64,000 bases of DNA from Rudaea sp. 3F27F6 (GCF_005503555.1 NZ_SCNG01000001.1:620001-684000); one strand, 5' to 3'; shown: positions 16,289-26,154, counted from the first letter of the stretch. Numbers and translations are program-made. The notes: generated from the sequence alone by a model not told the origin.

Positions 16289-18544
16289 GTGGATCGTTCC
16301 ATGTTTCGCGCTCTTGCCTGCCTTCTGCTCGCCGTCACCTGCGGCATTGCGTTCGACGCGTTTGCGCAGCCGCCGACAGCGCATGCGAAAACCTGTCTCG
16401 TCCTCGGTGGCGGCGGCGCGCGCGGCGCGGCGCACATCGGCGTGCTCAAGGTGCTCGAACGCGAGCATGTGCCGGTCGAGTGCATCACCGGCACCTCGAT
16501 GGGTGCGATCGTCGGCGGCCTCTACGCGGCCGGCTACAACGCGACCGAGATCGAGGTGGTGCTCAAGAGCATCGACTGGAAGGACATGTTCAACGACGAT
16601 CCGCCGCGCGAAGAACTGCCGATGCGGCGCAAGGAAGACGAGCTTCGTTTTCTGGGCGGCATCGAACTCGGCCTGCGCGACGGCAAGATCGCGCTGCCGC
16701 GCGGCGTGATCCAGGGTCAGAAACTGCAGCTGCTGCTGCGCCGCCTGCTGCTGTCGACCTTGCAGACGCAGAACTTCGACGATCTGCCGATTCCGTTCCG
16801 CTCGGTCGCCACCGACATTGGCAACGGCGAAAAAGTCGTGTTCGCCAAGGGCGATCTGCCGATGGCGATCCGCGCGAGCATGTCGGTGCCCGCGGCGTTC
16901 GCGCCGATCCGCTATCAGGGCCATCTGCTCGTCGACGGCGGCATCGTCGACAACGTGCCGATCGAGGAAGCGCGCAAGCTCGGCGGCACGCGCCTGATCG
17001 TCGTCGACGTCGGCGCGCCGCTGCTCAAAGAAGAGAACCTCACGTCGCCGATCCAGATCGCGAACCAGATGCTTACCGCGATGATGAAGCGGCAGACCGA
17101 CGCGCAGTTGCACACACTCGGCGCCGCCGACGTGCTGCTCGTGCCGCAGCTCGGCGATCTATCCAGCACCGCGTTCGACCGCGCCGCCGAAGCCGTGGTG
17201 TTCGGCGAACAGGCCGCCGATGCCAACCTCGTCGCGCTGCGCCGATTCTCCGCGAGCGAATCCGACTACGCGCAGTTCGCCGCAAACCACAAGCAGCGCC
17301 CGTTCGATCCGCCGCTGGTCGCCTTCCTCGACGTGCTCACCGGCCGCAGCCGCACCGCCGACTACGTGCAACAGCGCCTGTCAGACGTGGTCGGCAAGCC
17401 GTTCGACCCAGCCAAGCTCGAAGACCGCATCGGCCTCGCCTACGGCGAAGGCAGCTACGAGCGCATCACCTACGACATCGTGCAGAAGGACGGCCAGACC
17501 GGTCTCTCGGTGCAACCGGTCGACAAGAGTTGGGGACCAAACTTCCTGCGCCTCGGCCTGCGTCTCTCGGACAACTTCGCCGGGCGCAACAGCTACCAAC
17601 TCTTCACCGAAGCGAATTTCACCGGCCTCAACTCGCTCGGCGGCGAGAGCCGCAACCGCGTCCAGCTCGGCCAGATCACCGAGCTGTACAGCGAATTCCT
17701 GCAGCCCTGGGGTACGACCGGCGAGTTCTACATCGCGCCGCAGCTGCAGTACAAGGCCTATAACTTTCCGATTCCGGGACAGAAGGACAGCGAACTCGCC
17801 GAGTACCGGCGCAGCCGCCGCCTCGCCGCGCTTGAATTCGGCTACACGCCCGATTCGAGCTGGCAGTTCTCGAGTTCGCTCGAATACGGCCGCGACCTGG
17901 CGCGCCTGCACATCGGCCAGCCGGCTTCCGCCAGCGCCGCTTCCGGCCTGCCGCCGAGCATTGCGACCAACTTCGGCGGCGTCGTGCTGCGCGCGGTCTA
18001 CGACGATCTCGACTCTTCCGGCTTCCCAACGCGCGGCATGCGCGTGGACGCATCCGAAGAAGTGTTGCTGACCCAGCTCGGCTCAACCGATGCCGCGCGC
18101 ATCACGCGCCTGCGCTGGGACCAGGCCCTCTCCTACGGCCCGAACCACTGGCTGCTCGGCGCCAGCATCAACACCGCGACCGGCGCGGGCGCCAATCTGC
18201 AGATCGCCGCGCAGAGCCAGCTCGGCGGACTCGCCAATTTCTCCGGTTTCGCCGACAACCAGCTCTTCGCTTCGCAGACCGCCCTGCTGCGCGCCGTCTA
18301 CTATCGGCGCATGACCAACACCGACAGCCTGTTCAGCCTGCCGCTCTATCTCGGCGGCAGCCTCGAAGCTGGCGGCTATTGGAACTCGCGCAACCAGATC
18401 GGCAAGAACATGCTCGGCGCCGGCAGCGTCTTCGTCGGCATCGACACCTTCCTCGGGCCGATCTTCCTCGGCTACGGCTATGCGCAAGGCGGCCACAACG
18501 CCGCCTATCTGACCTTCGGATCGCTGCTGCGCACGAACGAGTAG
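16289..18544 (+). CDS. Patatin-like phospholipase with C-terminal outer-membrane barrel (PlpD-like, type Vd autotransporter)
   Basis: A 751-residue protein. After a signal peptide (FRALACLLLAVTCGIAFDAFA), the patatin domain shows the oxyanion loop GGGGARG (40-46), nucleophile Ser70 in GTSMG, and Asp216 in DGG, forming the Ser-Asp dyad. A POTRA-like segment (about 310-400, LVAFLDVLTGRSRTADYVQQ onward) follows. The last ~320 residues form alternating amphipathic strands of an Omp85-type barrel (for example NRVQLGQITELYSEFLQPWG), ending in a barrel-like strand region. The layout matches type Vd autotransporters such as P. aeruginosa PlpD, where the lipase is exported through its own barrel. The GTG at 16289 is used; ATG 16301 is an equally plausible start. 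Confidence 0.9.
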   Translation: MDRSMFRALACLLLAVTCGIAFDAFAQPPTAHAKTCLVLGGGGARGAAHIGVLKVLEREHVPVECITGTSMGAIVGGLYAAGYNATEIEVVLKSIDWKDMFNDDPPREELPMRRKEDELRFLGGIELGLRDGKIALPRGVIQGQKLQLLLRRLLLSTLQTQNFDDLPIPFRSVATDIGNGEKVVFAKGDLPMAIRASMSVPAAFAPIRYQGHLLVDGGIVDNVPIEEARKLGGTRLIVVDVGAPLLKEENLTSPIQIANQMLTAMMKRQTDAQLHTLGAADVLLVPQLGDLSSTAFDRAAEAVVFGEQAADANLVALRRFSASESDYAQFAANHKQRPFDPPLVAFLDVLTGRSRTADYVQQRLSDVVGKPFDPAKLEDRIGLAYGEGSYERITYDIVQKDGQTGLSVQPVDKSWGPNFLRLGLRLSDNFAGRNSYQLFTEANFTGLNSLGGESRNRVQLGQITELYSEFLQPWGTTGEFYIAPQLQYKAYNFPIPGQKDSELAEYRRSRRLAALEFGYTPDSSWQFSSSLEYGRDLARLHIGQPASASAASGLPPSIATNFGGVVLRAVYDDLDSSGFPTRGMRVDASEEVLLTQLGSTDAARITRLRWDQALSYGPNHWLLGASINTATGAGANLQIAAQSQLGGLANFSGFADNQLFASQTALLRAVYYRRMTNTDSLFSLPLYLGGSLEAGGYWNSRNQIGKNMLGAGSVFVGIDTFLGPIFLGYGYAQGGHNAAYLTFGSLLRTNE

Positions 18545-18598
18545 AAGGCGATTCGAGGGCGCAGTGCGTAGCCCGTCACTTTGTTACCATTCCGTATC

Positions 18599-19162
18599 AT
18601 GAATCCCGCCCCCAGCCTTTTCCTGATCGGCCCGATGGGCGCCGGCAAGACCACGGTCGGACGGCGCGTGGCCGCACATCTCGGCCTCGACTTCTTCGAC
18701 CTCGACCACGAGATCGAGACGCGCAGCGGCGCGACGATCACGCTGATCTTCGAGCTCGAAGGCGAAGCCGGCTTCCGCAAGCGCGAGGCCGAACTGCTCG
18801 ACGAGTTCAGCGCTAAATCCGACATCGTCCTCTCGACCGGCGGCGGCGCGGTGCTCGGCGCGGAGAACCGCCGCCATCTCGCCGCGCGCGGCTACGTCGT
18901 CTATCTGGAAACCACGGTCGACCAACAATTGAAACGTCTCGTCCACGATCGCAAACGTCCGCTGTTAGCCGCGCCCGACCGGCGCGAACGCCTGAGCAAG
19001 CTCGCCGCCGAACGCGAACCGCTCTACCGCGAAACCGCCGACCTTATCGTGCCGACCGGCCTCAACGGTTCGAGCGGCGCGGCGGCGCGGCGCCTCGTCG
19101 AAGAACTCGGCGTGCGCTGGCACCGCAGCGCGACATCCACTTCTTCCGGGCAAGCCGCATGA
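18599..19162 (+). CDS. aroK: Shikimate kinase
   Basis: A 187-residue P-loop kinase phosphorylating shikimate at the 3-hydroxyl in chorismate synthesis. The Walker A loop [11 protein letters not shown] begins at residue 11. [13 protein letters not shown] holds the shikimate-binding aspartate and arginine. STGGGAVL is the glycine-rich substrate loop, and DRKRPLL is the lid. ATG 18599 gives the usual short N terminus; an earlier TTG is not supported. The stop overlaps the aroB start as ATGA, so the two are translationally coupled, the common aroK-aroB operon. A C-terminal Ser/Thr-rich tail (TSTSSGQAA) extends slightly beyond the usual length. Confidence 0.95.
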   Translation: MNPAPSLFLIGPMGAGKTTVGRRVAAHLGLDFFDLDHEIETRSGATITLIFELEGEAGFRKREAELLDEFSAKSDIVLSTGGGAVLGAENRRHLAARGYVVYLETTVDQQLKRLVHDRKRPLLAAPDRRERLSKLAAEREPLYRETADLIVPTGLNGSSGAAARRLVEELGVRWHRSATSTSSGQAA

Positions 19163-20265
19163 ACTCCGTTTCCTCTTCACCCACGGCGAACGAACTCGCC
19201 GTCGAGCTCGGTGCGCGCAGCTATCCGATCGCGATCGGCGCAGGCCTGATCGACGATGCGCCACGCCTCGCCACGGCGATTCGCGGGCGCCATGCGCTGA
19301 TCGTCAGCAACGATGTCGTCGCGCCGCTTTATTTCGAACGCGTCGCCGCAGCCATCCGCGCGGGCAACGACAAGGTGCAGATTTCCAGACTCATCCTGCC
19401 CGACGGCGAAGCGCACAAGACACTCGCCTCGGCCGCACGCGTGTTCGATGCGCTCGCCGCGATGAAGGCGAACCGCGACGCGACCATCGTCGCCCTCGGC
19501 GGCGGCGTGATCGGCGACCTCGCCGGCTTCGCCGCAGCGTGCTGGATGCGCGGCATCGCCTTCGTCCAACTGCCGACGACCCTGCTCGCGATGGTCGACT
19601 CCTCCGTCGGCGGCAAGACCGCGGTCGATCTGCCGCAAGGCAAGAACCTCGTCGGTGCGTTCCATCAACCGCGCGCGGTCATCGCCGACACCGACACACT
19701 CGCCACCCTGCCGCTGCGCGAACTGCGCGCCGGCTTCGCCGAGGTGATCAAGTACGGCGCGCTCGGCGACGCGGACTTCTTCGCCTGGCTCGAACGCCAT
19801 GCCGATGCCCTGCTCGCGCGCGAAGCCGAACCGCTCGCGGCGACGATCGCACATTGCTGCCGGCAGAAAGCCGGCATTGTCGCGCGCGACGAAACCGAAC
19901 AAGGCGAACGCGCCCTGCTCAACCTCGGCCACACCTTCGGCCACGCGATCGAAACCGCGATGGGCTACGGCGGCCTCCTGCACGGCGAAGCCGTCGCGGT
20001 CGGCATGGTTCTCGCCGCGCGCCTGTCGGCAAACCTGCAGCGCGCGCCGGCCGCGGACACCGAGCGCCTCGTCGCTCTGCTCGAACGCTTTGGCCTGCCG
20101 ACCGCCATCCCGCGTGGCCTCGATGCCGATGAGCTTATTGGCCTGATGCAGCTCGACAAGAAAAACCTTTCTGGCAGCCTGCGGCTGATTCTCTGGCGCG
20201 GGATCGGGCATGCGGACATCGTGGCGGACGTCGATGCTCGGGATATTCGCGTCGTTCTTGCGTAA
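19159..20265 (+). CDS. aroB: 3-Dehydroquinate synthase
   Basis: A 368-residue NAD- and metal-dependent enzyme converting DAHP to 3-dehydroquinate, the second step of the shikimate pathway. The nucleotide-binding region [20 protein letters not shown], the motif [20 protein letters not shown] and the metal-binding [13 protein letters not shown] and [11 protein letters not shown] are all present, with Glu in EVIKYG as a further ligand. It overlaps aroK by four bases. The C-terminal aroB coding sequence ends about 40 bases before a repeat-rich, gene-free stretch. Length and motifs are normal and nothing suggests loss of activity. Confidence 0.96.
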   Translation: MNSVSSSPTANELAVELGARSYPIAIGAGLIDDAPRLATAIRGRHALIVSNDVVAPLYFERVAAAIRAGNDKVQISRLILPDGEAHKTLASAARVFDALAAMKANRDATIVALGGGVIGDLAGFAAACWMRGIAFVQLPTTLLAMVDSSVGGKTAVDLPQGKNLVGAFHQPRAVIADTDTLATLPLRELRAGFAEVIKYGALGDADFFAWLERHADALLAREAEPLAATIAHCCRQKAGIVARDETEQGERALLNLGHTFGHAIETAMGYGGLLHGEAVAVGMVLAARLSANLQRAPAADTERLVALLERFGLPTAIPRGLDADELIGLMQLDKKNLSGSLRLILWRGIGHADIVADVDARDIRVVLA

Positions 20266-20306
20266 GGTTTTCTCTCGGTCTCTTCGTTTGTCATTTCTCG
20301 CGCCTC

Positions 20307-21236
20307 GCTCGTCATCCCCGCGCGCCCTTGGCGGGGCTCTCAACAGCCGGAAGGGCTGGTCATCCAATGACTTTGCTTCTTTCGCTCGTCATTCCGGCGG
20401 AAGCCGGAATCCAGCTTTTGTTTTGTTTAAGAGCAGAGCTTCCACTCGCCCTGCGGGCGAGCGTCTTACTTTCTCTGCTCGTGCAGAGAAAGTAAGCAAA
20501 GAGACACGCCCCAGAACATTGCGCCCTTCGGGCTCCTGCCCGAAGGGTCCGCCTCAGCGGCCGGGTTCCGCTAATTGCACATCCCTGTGCAATAGCGGAA
20601 TCGGCGCGATCCATCGCGCCGACCCTAGCGGGCCTTGTCGTCCGCTGCCGCCGCAATGTAATGGGGACCCGGAAGAGCCGGAGCAGCGCGCATCCTGCGC
20701 GCCAGAGCCAGAGCAAGGAGCAGACGCTCTGCGCTCCGCTCTGCCTTTGCTTTTGCTTGTGATCTCGGGTCCCCGTCAGCCGCGGCGAGGGCATGACGGA
20801 ATCGCCCTTCAGGGTCGCGCGCAGGATGCGCGCGAGTTCGCGAATGGACACGGATGTCCATCGAGCGAACCCCGGCATGACCTTGCGAACCGCCGCAGGC
20901 GGCGCGGCTCCCGGGGCGGCGTTTCTTTGGTTACTTTCTTGTCGCTGGAGACAAGAAAGTGACCCGCTCGTCCAAAGGACGAGTGGAAGCCTTTGCTCTG
21001 AAACACAAAAAGAACCAAAGCAAAGTCACTGGATGACCAGCCCTTCGGCTGTTAGGAGCCCCGCTAGGAGCACGCGGGAATGACGAGAAAGAGCAGGAGC
21101 TGGATTCCTGCTTTCGCAGGAATGACGAACAGAGACAAAAGCTAGATTCCTGCTTGACCAGCCCTTCGGCTGTTGAGAGTCGCAGGAACGACGAGCAAAA
21201 AAAAGCAGACCTGAATTCCGGCTTCGCCGGAATCCC
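20307..21236. repeat. Composite inverted-repeat region made of REP-like palindromes
   Basis: This gene-free block between aroB and the RND permease has two long imperfect arms in opposite orientation: about 20307-20515 and about 20913-21087. Shared pieces include GCTGGTCATCCA near 20355 and its complement near 21029, and a CTTCCACTCG...GCGAG/ACTTTCT...AGAAAGT block near 20438-20490 and, inverted, near 20932-20990. The middle (20516-20912) holds further hairpins, such as ATTGCACA/TGTGCAAT near 20575 and CGGCGCGAT/ATCGCGCCG near 20603. Beyond the right arm are more short units of the form GGATTCC...GGAATGACGA (21098-21130; 21140-21196; 21209-21236). Small frames inside it are translations of the repeat. 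It resembles non-autonomous repeat clusters of Xanthomonadales genomes; no transposase is present. Confidence 0.8.
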
Positions 21237-21359
21237 CACGCTTCACCGCAGAAAGCAAACGCTTCGTCGCACACCGTGCAAACTTCCGCCGTGCCGCCCT
21301 ATCCAATCTGCGAGCGCGCGCCGTCCGGTGTCGTGCGGATGCAGCCAGGGAACCGACGC

Positions 21360-24300
21360 ATGAAGATCATCGAAGCCTCGCTCAAGAATCCGGTCGCTGC
21401 CGGGATGGCGGTTCTGCTGGTCTCCCTGCTTGGGTTGATGAGCCTGCGCGAGCTGCCGCTGCAGTTGTTCCCCGACATCGATCCGCCGCAGATTTCGATT
21501 CAGACGAACTGGCGCGCAGCATCGCCCGAGGAAGTCGAGGCCGAACTGCTCGAACCGCAGGAAGAGGTGCTGCAGGGTCTGCCGGGCCTCGAAGAACTCG
21601 ACGGCAATGCCGCCTCGGGCGGCAGCAATATCAATCTGACTTTTGCGATCGGCAGCGATATGAAGAACGCGCTGGTCGAGGTGATCGGGCGGCTCAACCG
21701 CGTGCGCTCGATCCCGAAAGACGCCGACCGGCCGATCGTGCAGATGGGCGGCAACAACGGCAACGCGAACGACGTGCTCACCGTCTTCTTCGTGCAGTTG
21801 CTGCCCGGCGCTCAGGGACCGATTGACAAGTATCGCCGCTATCTGGAAACCACGGTGAAGCCGCGCATCGAAGCGGTGCCCGGCGTGGCCCAGGTCGTGG
21901 TCAACGCGGGGCCGCCCGACGAAGTGCGCATCACAGTTGACATGGACAAGGCGGCGGCGCTCGGCGTTTCGATTCCCGACATCGCCGCGCGCGCCGCGAG
22001 CGCGACGGACGTGTCCGGCGGTCAGATCGACGTCGGCCGCAATCAGTACGAACTACGCTACACGGGCCGCTATAAACCGGCCGAACTCGGCGGCCTCGTG
22101 CTGTCCACGCGCGCGGACAAGACCATCCATCTGAGCGACGTCGCGGTCATCGAAGTGCGTCCGCCGAAGAGTCAGTTCTTCGTCTATCAGAACGGCAATC
22201 CGGCGATGAGTCTGCAGATCCGCAAGGCGAACGGCGCGAACGTGCTGCAGACGCTGACCGATGTGAAGAAGGTCGTCGCCGAGTTGCGCGACGGCCCGCT
22301 CAAAGCAAAGGGTCTCGGCATCGAGCAGTCGTTCGACTCGGCGCTGTTCATCAACCGCGCGGTCAGCCTGCTCGGCGAGAATCTGATCGTCGGTGCGCTG
22401 CTGTCCCTGCTCTGCGTCTGGTGGTTCATGCGTGACGTGCGCGCGACCGTCCTTATCGCGGCGACGATCCCGATCTGCCTGCTCGCCACGTTCTGCGTGC
22501 TGCACCTCAGCGGACACAGTCTCAATGTGATCTCGCTCGCCGGCCTCGCCTTCGCGGTCGGCATGGTGGTCGAGGCCGCGATCGTCGTTTCCGGCAACAT
22601 CCTGCGCCTGAAGGAGAGCGGCATCACACCGCACGAGGCCGCGCTGACCGGCACGCAGCAAGTCGTCGGCGCGCTGATCGCATCGACGATCACGACGATC
22701 GCGGTGTTCCTGCCGGTCGTGTTCCTGCGCGACGTCGAAGGTCAGATTTTCTCCGACCTCGCCCTGACCATCTCGATCGCGGTCGCGATCTCGGTCGTCG
22801 TCGCGATCACGGCGCTGCCGGCCGCCGCGGGCTGGCTCAAGGCGAAGAAGCTCAAATCCGGCTACGGCGACGGCTGGCCGTGGCTGACCGACCGGATCAT
22901 GGCCTGGACCGACACGCGGCCGAAACAGATCGGCTGGGTGCTCGCCCTGCTCGTCGTGCCGCTCGTCGCCACGTTCGTGTTCATGCCGCGCCTCGACTAT
23001 CTGCCGCCGGTGCGGCGCGCGGCGATCGACGCGAACTTCAGCCTGCCGCCCGGCATGCCGCCCGAAGTCGTCGACCGCGAAATGGTGCCGAAAATCCTCG
23101 AACGCATGAAGCCGTACATGGACGGCACCAAGCAGCCGCAGCTCAAGAACTGGTACGTGTGGATCACGCCCAGCTTCGGCACGCTCGGCGCGCGCGTAGT
23201 CGACGACAAACGCATCGGCGAACTCGAACGCATCGTGCGCGACGAGATCACGGTCGGTTTTCCCGACACGCGCGTGTTCACCGAAGAAGGCAATCTGTTC
23301 GGCGGCTTCGGCGGCTCGGCGCGCGCGGTGTCGATCCACTTGCAGGGCGAGGACACGGCCAAGCTCTACCAGACCGCCGAAGCGGGGCGCAAACTGCTCG
23401 AAGCGAAATTTCCCGGCGCCAACGTGCAGGCGTTCCCGCCGACCGACGCCGCCCAGCTTGAACTGCACGCGGTGCCCGACGACCGCCGCATCGCCGAAGC
23501 CGGCTGGGACCGCGTCGCACTCGGCGACATCGTGCGCACGCTCGGCGACGGCGCGTGGCTCGGCGAATACTTCGACGGCGACCAGCGCGTGCCGGTGATC
23601 CTGCGTGCGAGCGCCGGGCAGACGCCGGAAGAACTCGCGCAGACGCCCGTGGTCGCACCGAACGGCAAGGTGATGACGCTCGGCGACATGGTGCGCCTGG
23701 AGACCGCGCTCGGGCCGTCGCAGATTCGCCGGCTCGACCATCGCCGCACGGTGACGCTGACCGTCGATCCGCCCGCGTCGATGGCGCTGGAGACCGCGCT
23801 GGCGACGATCGAGCAGGACGTGTTGCCGAGCCTGCGCCAGCAACTGCCTGACGGCACGGTGCGCCTCGCCGGCAGCGCCGACCGCCTCGGCCGCATCGTC
23901 GGCACGATCGGCAAGAATTTCCTCCTCGCCCTATTCGTGCTCGGCCTGCTCATGGCGGCGATGTTCAAGTCGCTGCGCTACGCGCTGATCGTCGTGCTGA
24001 CCGTGCCGCTCGCGCTGATCGGCGGCATGCTCGGCCTGCGCGTGCTCGACCTGTTCGCGTTCCAGCCGCTCGATCTGCTGTCGATGATCGGCTTCATCAT
24101 GATGGTCGGCGTCGTCGTCAACCACGCGATCCTGCTCGTCGATCTGACCCGCCATGCGCAGGCACACGGCGCGAATCTCAGCGACGCGATCCGCATGTCG
24201 CTCAACCAGCGCCTGCGTGCCATCCTCGCCTCGACCCTCACCGGCGCGCTCGGCGCGCTGCCGATGGCGGTCAATCCGGGCCCCGGCAGCGTGATCTATC

Positions 24301-24467
24301 GCGGCCTCGCCGCAGTCAACGTCGGCGGCGTCGTGGTCAGTCTGATTTTCTCGCTGCTGTTGTTGCCGAGCCTGATGCGGTTGTTCTTCCCCGCCGAACG
24401 CAAGAGCGCTGCGCTTGCCCCGCCGCGCGGCGAGCGGCCGCGATTGATCGAAGCGGAGGCGGCGTGA
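21360..24467 (+). CDS. RND-family efflux transporter permease (inner membrane)
   Basis: A 1035-residue permease of the AcrB/HAE1-like group. ATG 21360 gives the canonical start (MKIIEASLKNPVAAGMAVLL). Two similar halves each show one N-terminal helix, a large periplasmic loop and a block of helices: periplasmic pore regions at about 35-335 and 560-860, helices at about 335-540 and 860-1020. In helix 4 the usual Asp-Asp relay is replaced by Glu-Ala (GMVVEAAIVV, Glu405), and in helix 10 the usual lysine region reads GVVVNHAILLVD. Substrate is unknown. It is followed by an NTF2-like gene and then the adaptor, the reverse of the common adaptor-permease order. No outer-membrane channel gene is linked. 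Confidence 0.9.
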   Translation: MKIIEASLKNPVAAGMAVLLVSLLGLMSLRELPLQLFPDIDPPQISIQTNWRAASPEEVEAELLEPQEEVLQGLPGLEELDGNAASGGSNINLTFAIGSDMKNALVEVIGRLNRVRSIPKDADRPIVQMGGNNGNANDVLTVFFVQLLPGAQGPIDKYRRYLETTVKPRIEAVPGVAQVVVNAGPPDEVRITVDMDKAAALGVSIPDIAARAASATDVSGGQIDVGRNQYELRYTGRYKPAELGGLVLSTRADKTIHLSDVAVIEVRPPKSQFFVYQNGNPAMSLQIRKANGANVLQTLTDVKKVVAELRDGPLKAKGLGIEQSFDSALFINRAVSLLGENLIVGALLSLLCVWWFMRDVRATVLIAATIPICLLATFCVLHLSGHSLNVISLAGLAFAVGMVVEAAIVVSGNILRLKESGITPHEAALTGTQQVVGALIASTITTIAVFLPVVFLRDVEGQIFSDLALTISIAVAISVVVAITALPAAAGWLKAKKLKSGYGDGWPWLTDRIMAWTDTRPKQIGWVLALLVVPLVATFVFMPRLDYLPPVRRAAIDANFSLPPGMPPEVVDREMVPKILERMKPYMDGTKQPQLKNWYVWITPSFGTLGARVVDDKRIGELERIVRDEITVGFPDTRVFTEEGNLFGGFGGSARAVSIHLQGEDTAKLYQTAEAGRKLLEAKFPGANVQAFPPTDAAQLELHAVPDDRRIAEAGWDRVALGDIVRTLGDGAWLGEYFDGDQRVPVILRASAGQTPEELAQTPVVAPNGKVMTLGDMVRLETALGPSQIRRLDHRRTVTLTVDPPASMALETALATIEQDVLPSLRQQLPDGTVRLAGSADRLGRIVGTIGKNFLLALFVLGLLMAAMFKSLRYALIVVLTVPLALIGGMLGLRVLDLFAFQPLDLLSMIGFIMMVGVVVNHAILLVDLTRHAQAHGANLSDAIRMSLNQRLRAILASTLTGALGALPMAVNPGPGSVIYRGLAAVNVGGVVVSLIFSLLLLPSLMRLFFPAERKSAALAPPRGERPRLIEAEAA

Positions 24468-24562
24468 TTTTTATCGAACGCGCGGAATCGCATGCTTTCG
24501 CGATGTTTTGAAACTGCCGGATTCTGTTCGCACAACGGTTCAACGAAATGGAAAGGAAAAAT

Positions 24563-25030
24563 ATGTCGGCCAAATCGATCATGCGATCACTTGCCTGCGC
24601 TCAGCTCGGTTTATGGATCGCCGTGGCGAACGCCGCGCCGATGCAGAGCAATGCGGAAACGCTGCGGGCGATCGAAGCGACCGCCTACGACTATATGGAC
24701 GGCCAATTGGAAGGCAACGCCGAGCGCGTGGCGCAGGCTCTGCATCCGGACCTGGCCAAGCGCAATCTCAAACCCGGCTCGCCCTACGAGACGCTGGCGC
24801 TCGGTCGGATGACGTCCGACGAGTTGATCGGCCTGACCCGCAAAGGTGCGCTGAAGACGCCGAAGGAACAGTGGCAGCGCTCGGTCAAGGTGCTCCAGGT
24901 CGACGAGGACATCGCCACCGTGCGTCTCGAAAGTCCGTGGTTCGTCGATCACCTGCAAATGGGCAAGTTCGGCGAGCGCTGGGTGATCGTCAATGCGCTG
25001 TGGCACAGGAAGACGCCTGCACGCCCCTGA
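24563..25030 (+). CDS. Secreted NTF2-like (lumazine-binding-type) protein
   Basis: A 155-residue protein with signal peptide (SLACAQLGLWIAVANA) and a mature NTF2/SnoaL-like cone fold: helix AIEATAYDYMDGQLEGNAERVA, LHPDLAKR, strand QWQRSVKVLQVDEDIATVRL, and final GERWVIVNALWHRK. ATG 24563 is chosen because GGAAAGGAA lies just upstream; an in-frame ATG 15 bases earlier lacks that. Related bacterial proteins are usually annotated as putative lumazine-binding; ligand and role are unknown. It sits 95 bases after the permease gene and 74 bases before the adaptor gene in the same direction, so it may be part of the efflux operon, perhaps as a periplasmic ligand binder. Confidence 0.75.
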   Translation: MSAKSIMRSLACAQLGLWIAVANAAPMQSNAETLRAIEATAYDYMDGQLEGNAERVAQALHPDLAKRNLKPGSPYETLALGRMTSDELIGLTRKGALKTPKEQWQRSVKVLQVDEDIATVRLESPWFVDHLQMGKFGERWVIVNALWHRKTPARP

Positions 25031-25104
25031 TCCGCGTTGACGCGGCGCGGACATATTTTTGCCTGCAAACTATCCCTATCGAATCCGACTCTGCGGACCC
25101 GCCC

Positions 25105-26154
25105 ATGAAAATCCCTTTCGCCATCGCGTTCGCCTGCCTGCTCTGCGCAACGGCGCAGGCACAGACCACGAGCACGCCGCCCGCCATCGTCGAGGTCAGC
25201 CAGGCCACCGCGTCGAAACTCGCGCCGTCGCGCTGGGTGCCCGGCAGCGTGGTCAGCCGCGACGACGCCAAGATCGCCAGCGCCGAAGCCGGGCGGCTCG
25301 AGTTTGTCGCCGAAGTCGGCACGCGCGTGAAGGCCGGCGAACGCTTGGCCAAGCTCGACGATCAGGCGCTGCGCCTGCGCCGCGAAGAACTGCTCGCCGA
25401 GTTGCGCCGCACCGAAGCCAAGCGCGCGCTGTCGCAGACCCAGCTCGAACGCCTGCGCAAGCTCGAAGCGAGCAGCGCGATCGCGCGCGCGCAGCTCGAC
25501 GAAGCGCACGCGACCTTGGAAACCGACGGCCAGACCGCCGCACGTGCGCGTGCGCAGTTGCGTCAGGTCGAGTACGACATCAGCCAGGCCGACGTGCGTG
25601 CGCCGTTTCCCGGCGTCGTCACCGAACGCTACGCGCAACGCGGCGAATATCTGCAGATCGGCGCGAACATCGTGCACTTCGTCGACACCGGGCGCATCGA
25701 AGCGCGCGTGCAGGCGCCGCTCGCACTCGCCGACAAGGTGCGTGCCGGCATGCAGGTGAACGTGCGCAGCGGCGGCGTCGAACGCGCCGCGAGCGTGCGT
25801 GCGATCGTGCCGGTCGGCGACGAACGCGCGCGCCAGTTCGAACTGCGCGTCGGCCTCGATCCCGAGTTCGCCCTCGTCGGCAGTGCGGTCGAAGTCGCCC
25901 TGCCGGAAACCGGCACGGCCGCGCAGGTGGCGCTCGCCGTGCCGCGCGACGCGCTCGTGCGGCGCGCGGACCGCACCTACGTCATGCGCGTGTCGGGCGA
26001 CAACAAAGCCGAGCCGGTCACGGTGACGCCCGGCACGAGCAGCGGCGACTTCGTCGAAGTGCAAGGCGCGCTCAGCATCGGCGACCGCCTCGTCGTGCGC
26101 GGCGCCGAGCGTCTCAGCGCAGGCCAGGCCGTGTCGGTGCGCTCGGGAAGCTGA
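25105..26154 (+). CDS. RND efflux periplasmic adaptor (membrane fusion protein)
   Basis: A 349-residue adaptor with a Sec signal peptide (MKIPFAIAFACLLCATAQAQ) and no lipobox cysteine at the cleavage site. A split lipoyl domain (EAGRLEFVAEVGTRVKAGERLAKL and FPGVVTERYAQRGEYLQIG) flanks a helical hairpin (about residues 90-155). Beta-barrel and membrane-proximal domains follow (EARVQAPLALADKVRAGMQV; LAVPRDALVRRADRTYVM). It should link the inner-membrane permease to an outer-membrane channel. It is separated from the permease by the NTF2-like gene. The C terminus (GDRLVVRGAERLSAGQAV) is typical. Substrate unknown. Confidence 0.9.
   Translation: MKIPFAIAFACLLCATAQAQTTSTPPAIVEVSQATASKLAPSRWVPGSVVSRDDAKIASAEAGRLEFVAEVGTRVKAGERLAKLDDQALRLRREELLAELRRTEAKRALSQTQLERLRKLEASSAIARAQLDEAHATLETDGQTAARARAQLRQVEYDISQADVRAPFPGVVTERYAQRGEYLQIGANIVHFVDTGRIEARVQAPLALADKVRAGMQVNVRSGGVERAASVRAIVPVGDERARQFELRVGLDPEFALVGSAVEVALPETGTAAQVALAVPRDALVRRADRTYVMRVSGDNKAEPVTVTPGTSSGDFVEVQGALSIGDRLVVRGAERLSAGQAVSVRSGS

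Noticed and set aside
20360-20878. 172-codon minus-strand frame within the repeat block
   Set aside because: Its sequence includes the KSWIPASAGMT-type translation of the palindromic repeat, which recurs as spurious proteins in many genomes.
20307-21236. CRISPR array
   Set aside because: Repeats are palindromic, unequal in spacing and in both orientations; no regular spacers and no cas genes.
22053-23843. 596-codon minus-strand frame opposite the RND permease
   Set aside because: Mirror frame of the permease with no recognisable domain.
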